Assembly: GCF_000003815.2 (NCBI RefSeq) | Contig: NC_049991.1 | Location: forward strand, 13,369,438-13,433,437 | Length of the DNA stretch: 64,000 nucleotides | Direction of reading: 5' to 3' | From: Branchiostoma floridae | Taxonomy: Eukaryota; Chordata; Leptocardii; Amphioxiformes; Branchiostomatidae | In this document: in pieces, positions 12,891 through 24,279 of the stretch | Layout: every line of letters begins with the position of its first letter | How positions within the stretch are numbered: position 1 is the first letter of the stretch | The notes under the pieces: model-generated | Seen by the model: the letters and a program-made list of their open reading frames with translations, nothing else | Databases searched by the model: none | Told to the model about the DNA's origin: nothing | Position numbers and translations under genes: made by a program

Positions 12891-14845
12891 CAACGGTTTT
12901 AACTGTTGTTTGTATGTTACTTACAGTTTTAGGTGCATCTATGCTGCAGGTAGTTTAAATGGCTTTCAACTAACTAAATGTGTAACATTTATGATGGAGG
13001 CCATTTACAAAGCCTTACAACAGAGGACCTCAGATATGATGAAGAATGGAAAATACAAAAATTAGTGTTGTTCATCTATGGGTCCAGTCAAATAAATCTG
13101 TGGTCTATTTTCCTTTAATTTGTGTTTTCACTTCATTAGAATGTCTACTGAAAGTCATTGCAATACTGTAGTTTCTGTAGTTGACTGCACAACAGATTGC
13201 AAAATGCAATGTCTTTGACGAATATGTATTGACTACTGAACAGAGGATTAAACACCTCATACAATGTTTAGATCTGATACATTCTTTACGAGTACTCATT
13301 GGCAGTTGGCACAAATCTGGGCCCTTTAGTCACAATAAGAAAAGCTTGTTTTTTTTAGTCATTTCAGAATAAGTTCATTACATCTATACAAAATAAAACA
13401 GTGACAAAGGCTCAAAAAATTCAATTGTGGTATATTCACAGAAAGCTACAAACTTTCAAGTATCTGGCACATTCAGCAATTTGTACAACATTGGCAGCAA
13501 AGCAAGCAAATAGATTTCTACTCTTCTATTGATATGTTCTACATGTCTGCTATCTAAAGGTGGCCAGGAAACACCTAATATCTAAAGTCTACAAACATTT
13601 AGTTGTTTCTTTTCACACACAAACATTATCCAAAACCTGCTTCTATTACGTCACACAGCAGCAATAACATCAAAATCACCAACCTTCAAGGCACATAAAC
13701 ACCAGACACTTTCTTTCCACACTACCTACCTTACGTGATGGATATGAGAACAGGTTTGGAGTTTTACATCGGATTTTGGAACCATACTGTGTTACATGAT
13801 ATGTCTGTCTAATGCAGTACAAGACATGTCTATCTAATAATGATATGCCACTGCACAACATATATGTAGCAGCTGCCAATTTTGCAATAAAGAGGAATAT
13901 CAACAGAACTGTTCAAACATTCATGACTTTATACAAAACTTATGATATGCATTTTACAAAATCTGTTATGCACACATTGGCCCCAGCTTGATACAAGCAG
14001 CATTATACACAAACTACCATTAGGACAATAGAAATTGAATTGATCTTTATTGCTTATACAATATCTAATAAAACATTTCATTTCAATAATGAAAGAGTGG
14101 ATGCTGTCTGAAACATTGGAATGAATATTGTACGTATATTGATTCAATTTCTATTGTTCAATTTCCTGCATGACTAATCTGCACAAATGGAGTTTGTTAG
14201 GACATTGTGTGGCTTTGTCCCGTCAAGTCCCTGATATCACCATGGGGACAGAATCATCATCTCAATTTCACAACAACAACAACAACAAGACAATAAAGCA
14301 TAAGCGCAAGCAGCATGTAATTAAATGAAATTACACCATACAGGGAAGTGTATGGATTGTCGTCAACCTTACGTCAACTTTGTGTTGGTTACAACAAGAT
14401 CCTGAATTGACAGTAATCAGTTCTTTTACAATGGACAAAACATCTATAACTGTGATCACATGGAGACTGTGCTGTTGGAAAGGAAATTTCTCAATTAAAT
14501 GTTGCATAGCATTACTCTCATGACCATTTCCCTGATAAAAACAATTCGCAATGTTGCTTGTCATTGAATAGCAAAAATAATTCAATTATACATAATTATA
14601 TAATATCTTGGAATGATTCAAATATAATGATTACAAAGTTTATATTATAGTATTTTGATATGTGAACGGTGAACCTGAGGAAATATACAAGATCAACAAG
14701 AAGTCATAAAGAATCTTGAAAGAAAAACAACCATATAGTTACATAGATAAGCAACAATTTTGAAATGTACAGACAAGTGGCCATACCTTTGGAACAAGGT
14801 ATATATCATTGCATCTACCGGTACAAGAAAAAGTAAGATTTTGTG
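12891..14845. other. Convergent 3' region between FBF1 and sphingosine kinase
   Basis: This AT-rich stretch has no supported coding exon. FBF1 (+) and the sphingosine kinase (-) end tail to tail here. The left part is the FBF1 3' UTR, and the right part is the kinase 3' UTR. A minus-strand AATAAA (plus TTTATT at 14,046-14,051) would give that gene a 3' UTR of about 0.8 kb. A short CAA microsatellite lies at about 14,268-14,288. Confidence 0.6.
13091..13096 (+). terminator. FBF1: Probable FBF1 polyadenylation signal
   Basis: An AATAAA hexamer lies 201 nt after the FBF1 stop codon, which would give a short 3' UTR. Another plus-strand AATAAA occurs near 13,884 and could serve as an alternative site. 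Confidence 0.55.
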
Positions 14846-17800
14846 TCAAATCTCTACTGGCTTCCACATGAGTACCCGAGCCAGTGACCGGTGCACCTGT
14901 GCTTGCAGTGGTCCGTACTCGATGACCTCCCCGTCCGCAGTGATCAGACCCTTGTCCCCCTGCGGCTCCAGCCTGAACGCGTGGACAGCGATCACGTCCG
15001 TTCCCGCCTGCTCGACCTCGCCGATCCTCCCCTGCGAGGCCTTGAAGGAGATGTTGGACATCTCACTGCGCGTGGTGTTCATGGCATACATCAGGAACAT
15101 CATGCCGTCGTCCAGCTGGCTGGCAGGGGACATGTTGAAGCCTGTGCTGATGTGAGGCACGTTCAGAGCCATCACCAGGTTAAAGTCTCCCTCCACCGTC
15201 ACCCAACCATCGGGAAGGGGCTGTCCCAGGGGGGGCAAGAGGGCGTCGACGGGACCATGACGTCTGGCTTCACTGTCTGGGTTTGGCATTGTGTGGCTGT
15301 GGGCCCGCGTTGGACTGTCTGCTGACAGGTCCATGGCAGATACGTCTATTGCAGAGTCCATGCTGTCCCCTGATTGGCTGTTGGCAGCACTGCCGTTGGA
15401 ATGGTTGTGTTGTGGCCTAATATTGGCATTGCTAACCAGTGCATCTTGGGAGTCAACTGCAGCATGTAGCGAATGAGGTGAGAATACCTCGTTCCCTGAT
15501 GTTTCATCTCCCCTCCAATCATTGGCATGGAGGTCGTCTCCTGTGGAATGCCCATTGGTCATGTTCTCCTCCATCCTTTCTGAGGTTGGTATGCCAGAAT
15601 CCGTCTGCTCATTGAACAGAGCAGCTTCCTTGGCCGTATCTACACCAGGGGTTTGTGGCTCGAGATCGGAGTAGAAGCTCTGACTGACGCTAGCGCTTCT
15701 TGGGGGGAGGTTTCTGGGACGTGATCCCTCCATCATGCTGACACTGCGAGTAAACTGTGCGGGACGTGCGCTTCTCAATCTCTCCCGTTCACCGTTCCGC
15801 TGAGACAGACTGCGAGGCCGATGGAGAGACTGCTTGAGATTCTCCCACTGCTTCCTCTTCTCTGTGATTTGGTGAACCAACGCTCTCCCGTCCACCCCCT
15901 TCACGGGAAGGTACGACACGTGCCCGGGGTACTTCCGCAAGTCAAACAGCCGCTGTACCAATCCGACGAAAAAGCGAGCGTCGCCGAGGTAGCGATACTT
16001 CTCGCTCCCGATGTCGATGTCGGAGATGAATCCCCAGCTGATATGTAAGAAGGAGAAGATGCGGGAGGACTTGGTCTGTACTGACACCAGGTCCATGGGG
16101 TAGCTGCTGCCTGACACAACACTCTTGCACAGGACAAACGTGGAGTGGAGCACCTGGTCAGCTGACTCAAACGGCTCACTACAGCAACAACAGCAGGGAG
16201 TTTGGTTTTAAACAAATGAGAAGGAACACATCATGTCAGTCTATAGATGATGATACTTGGTAGATCCCAAATCTGATGTAACAGTTACAGTATTAAATTT
16301 TGTTTCTTGAATCTTGCCATTTCTGTTAAGTTTTGTGACAATTTTGTCTCATATCGCTTCTGAATTAGCTGTTCTATGGAGAATTTAAAGTGACAAGTTC
16401 TTGTCAATTTGTAATCAACTGCAAGCATTATTGACATGAACTACCCTGCCCTGTTTAAGAGCACTTCCAGGACTTACATTCTTGAATAGTTTCATCAGGT
16501 TGGTACGTCATTGAAAAAAGACTCTTTTTACACAACTTGTTCCAGGACTTAAATGATGTACTTTACTTACTCCAGTAGATAGTTGACAGAGCAGCAGAGG
16601 GCGTTGCCTGTTCCCCCCGGGATCAGGCCGATGGGCATCTTGATGGCCTCCTCCCAGTCAGGACGGTCCATCAGGCCATTGATTACCTGGAAATGAATAA
16701 CAGATATGTCACCAGACAGGATAATTCAACAAGTATTCACTGTACTACATATATTTCCGAAAATAATTTCATCAGGTTGGTAGGATAGAGGATATAGCCA
16801 TATCATAAAGGAGAATTCTTTTACACAACCAGAACTTTGCTTACATATAGTGGCAAAAAGCAGAACTCCAGTGACAGTCAGAAGCTCTGAGGAAGGCGCC
16901 TGATAGACACCGAAACGTATTAGACTAGTAAGAAAAGTAAGTACATTCTGGTTGTATTTAAGAATTCTCCTATATCCTTTACTACATATAGTTTCACTAT
17001 CTATATCTATGAGATGAATTTTAAGTTTCCTGGCACTTGATATACTTTTCAATGGCACACCAATTATCTCTTTTCATCATGAAGGACTGTCCCATATCAA
17101 CCTAAACTTCATTCTTACTACAAATCAGGGAGATCAATATCAAATCAGTTCTTCTCTCTATCAGCACTAACTGTGAATTGAAAAAGACTACAGAGGCATT
17201 AAGATTATTCAATAAAGTCTTCCAGAAAAATAAAGCCACATAATAATAATATCGGGTGTATTTTGCAGCCAGTAGGTACCCAAAGTGTGTATACATGTAA
17301 GTACTGATTTGTCTCACATTTACATACACATGACCCTTTTCAGCTTGTCGCCTGGCCAGCTTCGAATCTAAGCTATCACTCAATCAATTGCTAAATAATA
17401 ATGTACATGTAACCATTATCAGTATGTGCCTTTCCCAAAGGGCTTAGCAAAGGTGCAATTGTTAATGTGTAAATAATGTACTATACTAGTAGTTTGCACC
17501 CCATAAATAGTGTAGACTATTGAGCAACAGGCAACAGGGTGTATTTAAAGGCACAAACTTAAAAGAACAATCATCTTGCTCAACTGGCTTCAAGTAGGAT
17601 AATGGCTGACCTCTGTGACCTTATTGTCTGTTCTTGTAGAACGTTTACCCCTCCAGGCTGGGTAGCCAGTCATTTATCAATTATCTCAGAATGACAGGTA
17701 GCTATCTAACCTTAGGCACACTGAAGTCCAGTACACACACCTACATGCATTACAATATAGGTAGCCTTACTTCGTAATCTATTCATTCTGATTCAATTAA

Positions 17801-20800
17801 TTTATTTTAGAAGCAGAGCAAAAGGACAATATAATTTCCTTGGATATTTCTATGTTTTCAAATTGCTGAGAGGTACTCCCGGTAATTACGTAAAGGCGGA
17901 GCCATTGTTAATTCCATGAGGATCGTAGCAGAGTCCAATGTTATAGCATATGCAAGTCATACTACGTATGCTCAAGAGTTTACAAATTGGCTGCTCCAGC
18001 CATAACTATGCAGACATGGGAGCATTCAACATTGTAAAGACTTCTCAGCTCATTTTTTAAACATCTGACTGTGACACTAACATACCATCTCTTTAGATGT
18101 ATTATAAATTGTTTTCAGAATGCTGACTCACCTTCAGCCAACAAGTAGCCAGGAGACTGACATCTCCTTTTGTTTATCAATACACACAACTACTTCTGGT
18201 CTCACTAATAGCCCTTTGCCACGGCCTTGTGCTCAATAGGACCCTAAACAAATGTTAAGTGACTCTTGGCTATTATGAGACATGTTTTCCCACATGCCAA
18301 ACTGACAGGTTAATGCTAATGACTCTAGATCAAATATTTTGACCCAAAGGCCATCGATAATAGATAAAGGCTTTGACTTGACTTGAATTGGAAGCCAAGA
18401 GGTAAATCTGATAACATATTTTAAGTCTGTATGCAAACAGCTAATAGTATATTGTATTATAGCACAAAATATCAGCATGAACCAACCAAATTATGCCAAT
18501 ATGAAAAGTCGTTCGTAAAGCTTACACAGGGATCTGGGGCCAGCTGGATTTTATATTTGTTTGGCATCAAAATCCCACATTGACATACATGTACGAGGGG
18601 TGATCAATAAGTTCTCGGCCTCACCAAGAAATAACAAGCACAACTCAGATTTTCAGGCACAACTTCATAGTATGAAGTCTTTTATCAATATCCTCCAAAT
18701 TACAAATCATTGGAGTCATTACTTTCCAGGCATTCGTTTTTTTCTAAATTAGAAGGTAAGTGGCGAGAAAAAGAAGGGTGAAGTGTGATCAGACAATTTG
18801 ATCTCACACCTCGGGTTGCAGATCAAATGTCCACCTTTTTTTTTCGTTATAACTTACCTAACGTTACTGGGTGTCGCCTGCAACATAATGATCACAATAA
18901 TTTGAATTTTGGTACGCATTTATATAAGACTTTATACATGTACGTGGGGTTATCAATAAGTCCTCGGATTTACCGAGAAATAATAAGCTCAGATAAGCAT
19001 AGATGTCAAGTATTAAGTCTTATATAAATTTGTACCAAAATTCAAATTATTGTGATCATTACTTTGCAGGCGACACCCAGTAACGTTAGGTGAGGGAGAA
19101 GGAAAAAAAACGTGGACAATTGACCTGACCTGAGTATGTGGGTCAATTTGCGCTGCTGGAAGTTAGAAACCTAATTCTTTTTGCTTGAAATAGGAAGAGA
19201 ATCATTATCAAACATTTTGACAATGTCTTTTGTTAATTTATGGCATGGGGAACTAGACCAACACATGTCTGATCACAATTCACACCACTTTTTTCTCGCC
19301 ACTTACCTTCTAATTTAGGAAAAACGAATGCCTGGAAAGTAATGACTCCAATGATTTGAAATTTGAAGGATATTGATAAAAGACTTCATACTATGATGTT
19401 GTGCCTGAAAATCTGAGTTGTGCTTGTTATTTCTTGGTGAGGCCGAGAACTTATTGATCACCCCTCGTACATGTATAACAGATGTACCAAAACACAATTT
19501 TAACAACCTAAACATTGATAAATACATTTTACAGCAATAACTAAAAAACTGCATTATCCTTAGACTGTAGGTACTACTGTGCCTACAGTCACATTGGGCA
19601 GCATTTCTGTCAACCACCACACCCTCAACTTCTTTCTTGGGATGTTGGCTCTTCTTAAGTCTACTAGGAAGGTCCCGTTCCAGGTGTTCAATCAGGTTTA
19701 TCCCTTTTCCTTGCATTATTATCAACAGGTTTATTTCAGTATTTAGTTTTATCTACCGTATAGCCAGAACTGGGTTTTTCATTCTGTTCTGCTTCACTAT
19801 TTTTATGAAAACTTTTTTCATATACCAATTACCTCATATATGAGCCCGTCCCCTGACACCACCACCACCCCACTCCACTGGGACACCTCCAGATCCCGCA
19901 TCAGGTCATGGGCGTGGCCAGAACGCTCTGGAACAACAACACAAACAACCCTGATCAAAGGCCACATACCATGGACTTTACCTCATGGTACATGTACATA
20001 ACATGTAACTGTTCAGTAATACAGTCATTATAACACACAAAACATTGGTATGAGTTGTTGAAAAAGAAGGAAATGAGAACAGAGCAGTTTATAAAAGTTT
20101 TACTTGACAATGTACTTTTGCTTGATCTATATTTGACCATATTAGTGTCAGATCTAATTGGCCCATTCTATAGGGCTGTTACCAAATTTATAATAGGTCT
20201 TCAATGCATGCACTTGCAATTCAAACAGCTTCAAAAGCTTTCAAAACAAAAGCAAATTTACCGCCATGTGAGCATTATACTGTGATACATGTGCTTGGAT
20301 GGTTAACTTATCACACAGATTGTGCAATATGCTTGTCCTATAAAGTATAAGATAAGAGTAAGAAGAAAGGGGAGGGCAGTTAGAAACAGTGTTCCTTCGA
20401 TAATCTAGAAGATATATATTGTAGGATAGTGCTAACCAGTAACCACCATGTTGAAGCTGATGTCAGACTCGCCCAACATGGACACGACTCGCTCCCGGAA
20501 TATCTGCTGAGCCTTCCCCTGGCCTCCGAACGGGTTGATCAGAATAAGGAGGCGTGGGGAGGGGGGCAGCAGCCTGGCTTCCAGGGCTGGAGAAAAAAAA
20601 AATGATACAGCAGCTTTACTTAGTGATTTCAACATGCTATATTTTTATTTAATAATCAGTTATTCAGAGAAGTATTAAAAGGACACTAAAGCCTTGTAAA
20701 TACTTGAAATACTTCTTGTTTGATACATCACGAAAATTTTACACTGGTCAAGCTAACAAGCCTTTACCAAGAACAAGTAAGCAAAAGGAGAGCAAAACTG

Positions 20801-23755
20801 TGTCTGTATTGAGTAAACCTTAATTTAGAGACAATAATTCTGTACCTGTCTGAGGCCCAATACTGTGTCTAGCCAGTAGACATTTGACAGCGATTCTCCA
20901 TCGTTCTGCCTGAGCGTGGTTCTCGGAGTGGTCATCTGTCGTCTTCACGCGGAATGTTGTGCAGACCCTGTGTCGGGTCCAGTCTCCTGTGATGACTTTC
21001 TTCCGTAAGGGGTAGGCATAGATGCAGAAATATGCAGCACTGTCTGACTCATGCCGTCCTCTGGAAATGGGGACAGATAGAAAATTATGATGGTCAAAAA
21101 CATATTCCATTTCGAAACAGAATAAATCACACTTTGTAGACTAAGCATCTCACTGTTTTCAGGTTCATTTCGTACTCTATTTCTATACTTGTTGTGCATA
21201 GGTGACATGAGATGATTTTTATGATTTTTACCATTCAAATTTGTCATATCAATGTACATGTAGTTTAGTGTGCTACAGATGAACAAGATTTCAGTCACTA
21301 ATAGTAAAACAATCTTTCATCTTTCAAAAAGGACTGCATTACAGACTGCAAAATTGGTTAAAAGCTGATGTTTACTTCAGCCCACAAAGCCGGTTGATGG
21401 CACAAGGATTGTTTTGCCATCTTATCTTAAATAAGGTAAAAAAAACTCTCTTAAAATCAAGGTTAATGCTTTAATTATTGTAACAAGTTATACAAACAAT
21501 GATTAAACTACTGTAACTGTTGATCAACAATCTTCCATGCTTGGCACTCTAATACTAGATTAAAGGGCACTTAGTAAGAGGGATTATGTTACCAGGTGAA
21601 ACAACCTACTGGCCACAGTCTGTTTAAACAAACACCTCTCACACAATAAGTCATGTTTAGTCCTGTATGGGAGTGGTCTCACCATACAGGTTGTTGTTTG
21701 TGACAGTATTGTCTTCCTGTATGTCTTTCAGGACCATGACTAGGCTTTTTTTCTGTATGATTAATGGAATGTCATTCAATAGTGACATGGTTTGAAAAGT
21801 GGCGGGAGTTGCTAGGGAATTTTAAGCTTCAACGAAAACACTACCTGGGTGACTTACAACGCTCTGTGGTTTGTATTTCTCTACCTGAAAACTTTCCATC
21901 TATACCTAAGCTGTACTTATCAGAAAAGACATTATATATGCTCTAGTACTGGTATAGGACATTTCAAACACAAGAAGTAAAAATTAACAATAGCAGAACC
22001 ACAATTACTAAATCACCACTTTGCAAACAATAATTGGGTACTGTAGGATGTAAGCCTTATGACCTCATTTATAAGTAAACATTCTGTAGGTCGTTCTAAC
22101 AGTAAATGACCCTTAGGACTTTCATCTGGATGTTAGCGAGGGCAGGAGTCTATGCTGCGTAAAGGTTGATGATTAAATTTTCATCCATGAAGAAAGACCT
22201 GGAAGCCTAGATGTACTACCTTTGACCCAATAAACTGGTCCTATATATAATACATGTGCTGGTCGTCATTTCAGAGGAATGCTGTAGCCTAATAACATCA
22301 GCCTGGACAACACTGATGATAGCTATAGTCAGCTTTTACTAGTGGGGAGTTCAGTTGGCTTCAGTCGGGAGTTCAGCTTAGTTCAAGCTACTTATAAATA
22401 TAATTCCACCAAGGGAGTTTCAAGGGACTGGTGAAGGCCAAAGTCTGGCACATGTAGTCAGGTAAGAGAAATGTAGGACAAAGGTCAAGATTGTTGGTTA
22501 CACTTCCCCAAGAGAAGTGATAGGGTTTGTCATCAAGTAAACTTTGGGTGGAAAGAAATAAGAAATTTCAAAACTGTTTTTGAGAGCCAACACTCCCAGT
22601 TGCCTGGGGTCATACAAGGCCAACTGCCAGAAAAATGCCCACTGCTAGTATTTCTCCCCTTCTAAGATGTGTTCAAAGATTACATATCACATCCGACAAA
22701 GAATGCAGGTGTTTTAGTGTCCATGATCCAACAGCTCCTTCCTGAAGCCAAGGTGAAGGACGTTATATGTGCACATCCACTGCGGTGCTGATTTGATTTG
22801 TAACCCTCTTGTCATCAGCCACTATGCTACTATCAGTGATATAAAATAAATATCAAGTCTCAAAATCGCTACGGCCGCGTGGCGCATTGGTACACCCTAT
22901 CCCTCGATCTCGGAAGTTAAGCAACACGCGGTCCGTCCAGTACTTGGATGGGGGACCAACCAAGGACGTCCGGATTGCTGTAGCCTCATGAAGCTTTCCA
23001 CGAAATCGTCTTCCGGGAGGGACGTAAAACGGGGGTCCCGTGCTCGAGGAGGTGCCTCGACCACGTTAAACAGCCTCATTACCTACACTTTGGGTACCTA
23101 CTGGCTGCAAAATACACCTGATATTATTATTATTAATTCAAATGGTTGTAGAAAAAAAGCCTGGAGGCTTGTGACCTTGCTACCCTCCATACCCATTGTC
23201 ATTTATTATGAATACCATTGAGAAGGTGTGGCATTTTCTGTAAAAAAAATAACATGGGGTTGTTTTATATTCCCTTGATGTTGTTTGTTTTCCTTTGTTT
23301 GAACCTTTGTGATGATGATGATATCCCTTGATCCAGGGGGGGGGGGGGCACAATAATACTTAACCCACTCTATACGACCAAACATCAACGTTAAAATAAC
23401 ATACATAATGTAGGACGGCGTACGTGGTCACATGCCCCACCCCCTCCCGATCCCCCAGGGTCCGTGGTTACCTGACCTACCTGAGACAATGGCACCCCAC
23501 CACGTCCGACAACAAGATCCTCCTCTCCCGAGGCTTTCCCTGAGTGCGCGCGTACTGGATGTGTTCCCGCGTCAGCTGGACTCGGTACGCGGTCTTACTG
23601 TGCGGGAAGACGGTCAGATCGTCCTGTAGAATCACGTCAGACATGATTTCCCCCTCACGAGGCCGCACGTACACATGCTTCGTCCTTTCAATGCCCCGCC
23701 TCGAAGCGTGTGGCTTCCTAACAACATTGTCACCTATCATGTGACCTGATGTCAT
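14846..23755 (-). CDS. SPHK2: Sphingosine kinase, SPHK2-type (complete, six coding exons)
   Basis: Sphingosine kinase phosphorylates sphingosine with ATP to make sphingosine 1-phosphate. Coding exons in transcript order are 23,755-23,481, 21,060-20,846, 20,586-20,437, 19,927-19,833, 16,686-16,571 and 16,178-14,846. They total 2,184 nt (727 aa plus TGA), with all phases matching. Visible family features: an N-terminal extension with SDSAAYFCIYAYP as in SPHK2 (about residues 95-107), the diacylglycerol-kinase-fold P-loop region LLILINPFGGQGKA, the catalytic SGDG (about 238-241), GLIPGGTGNALCC (about 265-277), SWGFISDIDIGSEKYRYLG, and the C-terminal VTVEGDF and TADGEVIEYGPLQAQVH blocks. A Ser/Pro-rich linker of about 200 residues sits between the last blocks, as in vertebrate SPHK2. 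The start chosen is the first ATG (MTSGHMIGDN); the Met at position 6 is an alternative. The 5' end faces RPL18. Confidence 0.93.
16755..16990. repeat. Imperfect inverted repeat with hammerhead-like core (possible Penelope-type remnant)
   Basis: The arms around 16,780-16,850 (GGATATAGCC..., AAGGAGAATTC, ACACAACCAGAA) are inversely repeated around 16,935-16,985 (TTCTGGTTGTA, AAGAATTCTCC, TATATCC). Between them is CTGAGGA (16,887-16,893) followed about 18 nt later by CGAAACG, which resembles the CUGANGA...GAAA core of the hammerhead motifs known from Penelope-like retroelements. The intervening stem pairs imperfectly, so activity is doubtful. Confidence 0.35.
17241..17289 (-). repeat. Solo 3' tail of the 5S-derived SINE
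   Basis: TAATAATAATATCGGGTGTA followed by TTTTGCAGCCAGTAGGTACC and CCAAAGTGTG is the reverse complement of the 3' tail of the full-length SINE at 22,868-23,136, without the 5S-like head. It looks like a 5'-truncated insertion. Confidence 0.6.
18586..19475. mobile_element. Nested, palindromic mariner-like MITE
   Basis: The left end (TACATGTACGAGGGGTGATC, continuing as AATAAGTTCTCGGCCTCACC) is inversely repeated at the right end over about 190 bp, ending ...CACCCCTCGTACATGTA. Inside, a second pair of arms (about 18,843-18,935 and 19,005-19,095, sharing TAACGTTACTGGGTGTCGCC) flanks a related terminus (TACATGTACGTGGGGTTATC). This looks like one element inserted into, or derived from, another of the same family. 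No transposase frame is visible. Confidence 0.7.
21061..23480 (-). other. First coding intron of the sphingosine kinase gene
   Basis: This 2.4 kb stretch separates the N-terminal exon from the SDSAAYF exon. I see no exon in it. It carries the full-length 5S-derived SINE at 22,868-23,136 and a poly-G run near 23,337-23,348. Confidence 0.55.
22868..23136 (+). repeat. 5S-rRNA-derived SINE, near full length
   Basis: The head (22,868-22,987) follows 5S rRNA from GCTACGGCC through TCTCGGAAGTTAAGCA and AGTACTTGGATGGGGGACC to GCTGTAG, including the internal RNA polymerase III control region. It then continues into an unrelated body (ACGTAAAACGGGGGTCCCGT, CTCGAGGAGGTGCCTCGACC) and ends in a TTGGGTACCTACTGGCTGCA...(ATT)n tail. 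It is not a functional 5S gene: the head has several substitutions and it is fused to a shared body and tail. A second near-complete copy lies inverted at 57,004-57,264. Confidence 0.8.
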
Positions 23756-24279
23756 CCAAGGTAAATATTCCCATTTTGGGCACCGTGCCAGAGCTATGTG
23801 CAGTTTGTATATAAACCGCTAGAGGTCAAAAACGTAGTCTCCCCATCACTTTTGCATACTTCAGTTGATTCTTGACATGAAGATGTCCATATCAGATAAA
23901 TAAACTCTTTTTCCCACGTGGACATTCACGTATCTTGCAGAAAAATACCAGAAAACGTACAAGTTTCCCTTTACGGAGTTCGTGACACTGAAATACATTT
24001 ACCCATCATGCAACTGAATAGTGTCGACTGTTCCATACTTTAACGGGTTAAGTAGAAAATTTATTAAATCAACTATCTGAAAGGATAAACATAAATGAGA
24101 AGTGTATAAAATTTACGTCTATATAAATAAATAGAAATTCCTTAGTTGTGTACTTTTATTGTCTATTTTATCACCGACCATAAGATTATAATTTTACAAT
24201 ATGTCCAAAGTGATTACCCGCCCCTATATCTGTAGTGAGTAAGACCAGTCTTCCTCTTTTCCGCCATCTTTGCGGCAAG
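23756..24279. promoter_or_regulatory. Divergent promoter region between sphingosine kinase and RPL18
   Basis: About 0.5 kb separates the first coding exons of two head-to-head genes, so this must hold both core promoters and the 5' UTRs. No TATA box is obvious at a suitable place for RPL18. Just upstream of its start codon lies a pyrimidine tract (CTTCCTCTTTTCCGCC, 24,250-24,265), the expected 5'-TOP signal of ribosomal protein mRNAs. An upstream untranslated exon of the kinase cannot be excluded. Confidence 0.6.

Larger units (their letters stand above)
16687..19832 (-). other. Large intron of the sphingosine kinase gene
   Basis: No coding exon is supported between the SGDG exon and the GGTGNA exon (3.1 kb). 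The intron holds a Penelope-like fragment near 16,760-16,990, a solo 3' tail of the 5S-derived SINE at 17,241-17,289, and a nested inverted-repeat element at 18,586-19,475. Confidence 0.6.

Noticed and set aside
14760..15325. Plus-strand open frames opposite the sphingosine kinase last exon
   Set aside because: They are antisense shadows of a GC-rich conserved coding exon.
22868..22987. Functional 5S rRNA gene
   Set aside because: Several substitutions and deletions relative to 5S rRNA, no clean T-run terminator, and fusion to a repeat body found elsewhere.
22897..23079. Open frame of about 60 codons, nearly identical to one at 57,043-57,291
   Set aside because: Both are translations of the 5S-derived SINE body, on the strand opposite to the 5S head; the similarity is repeat homology, not a gene family.
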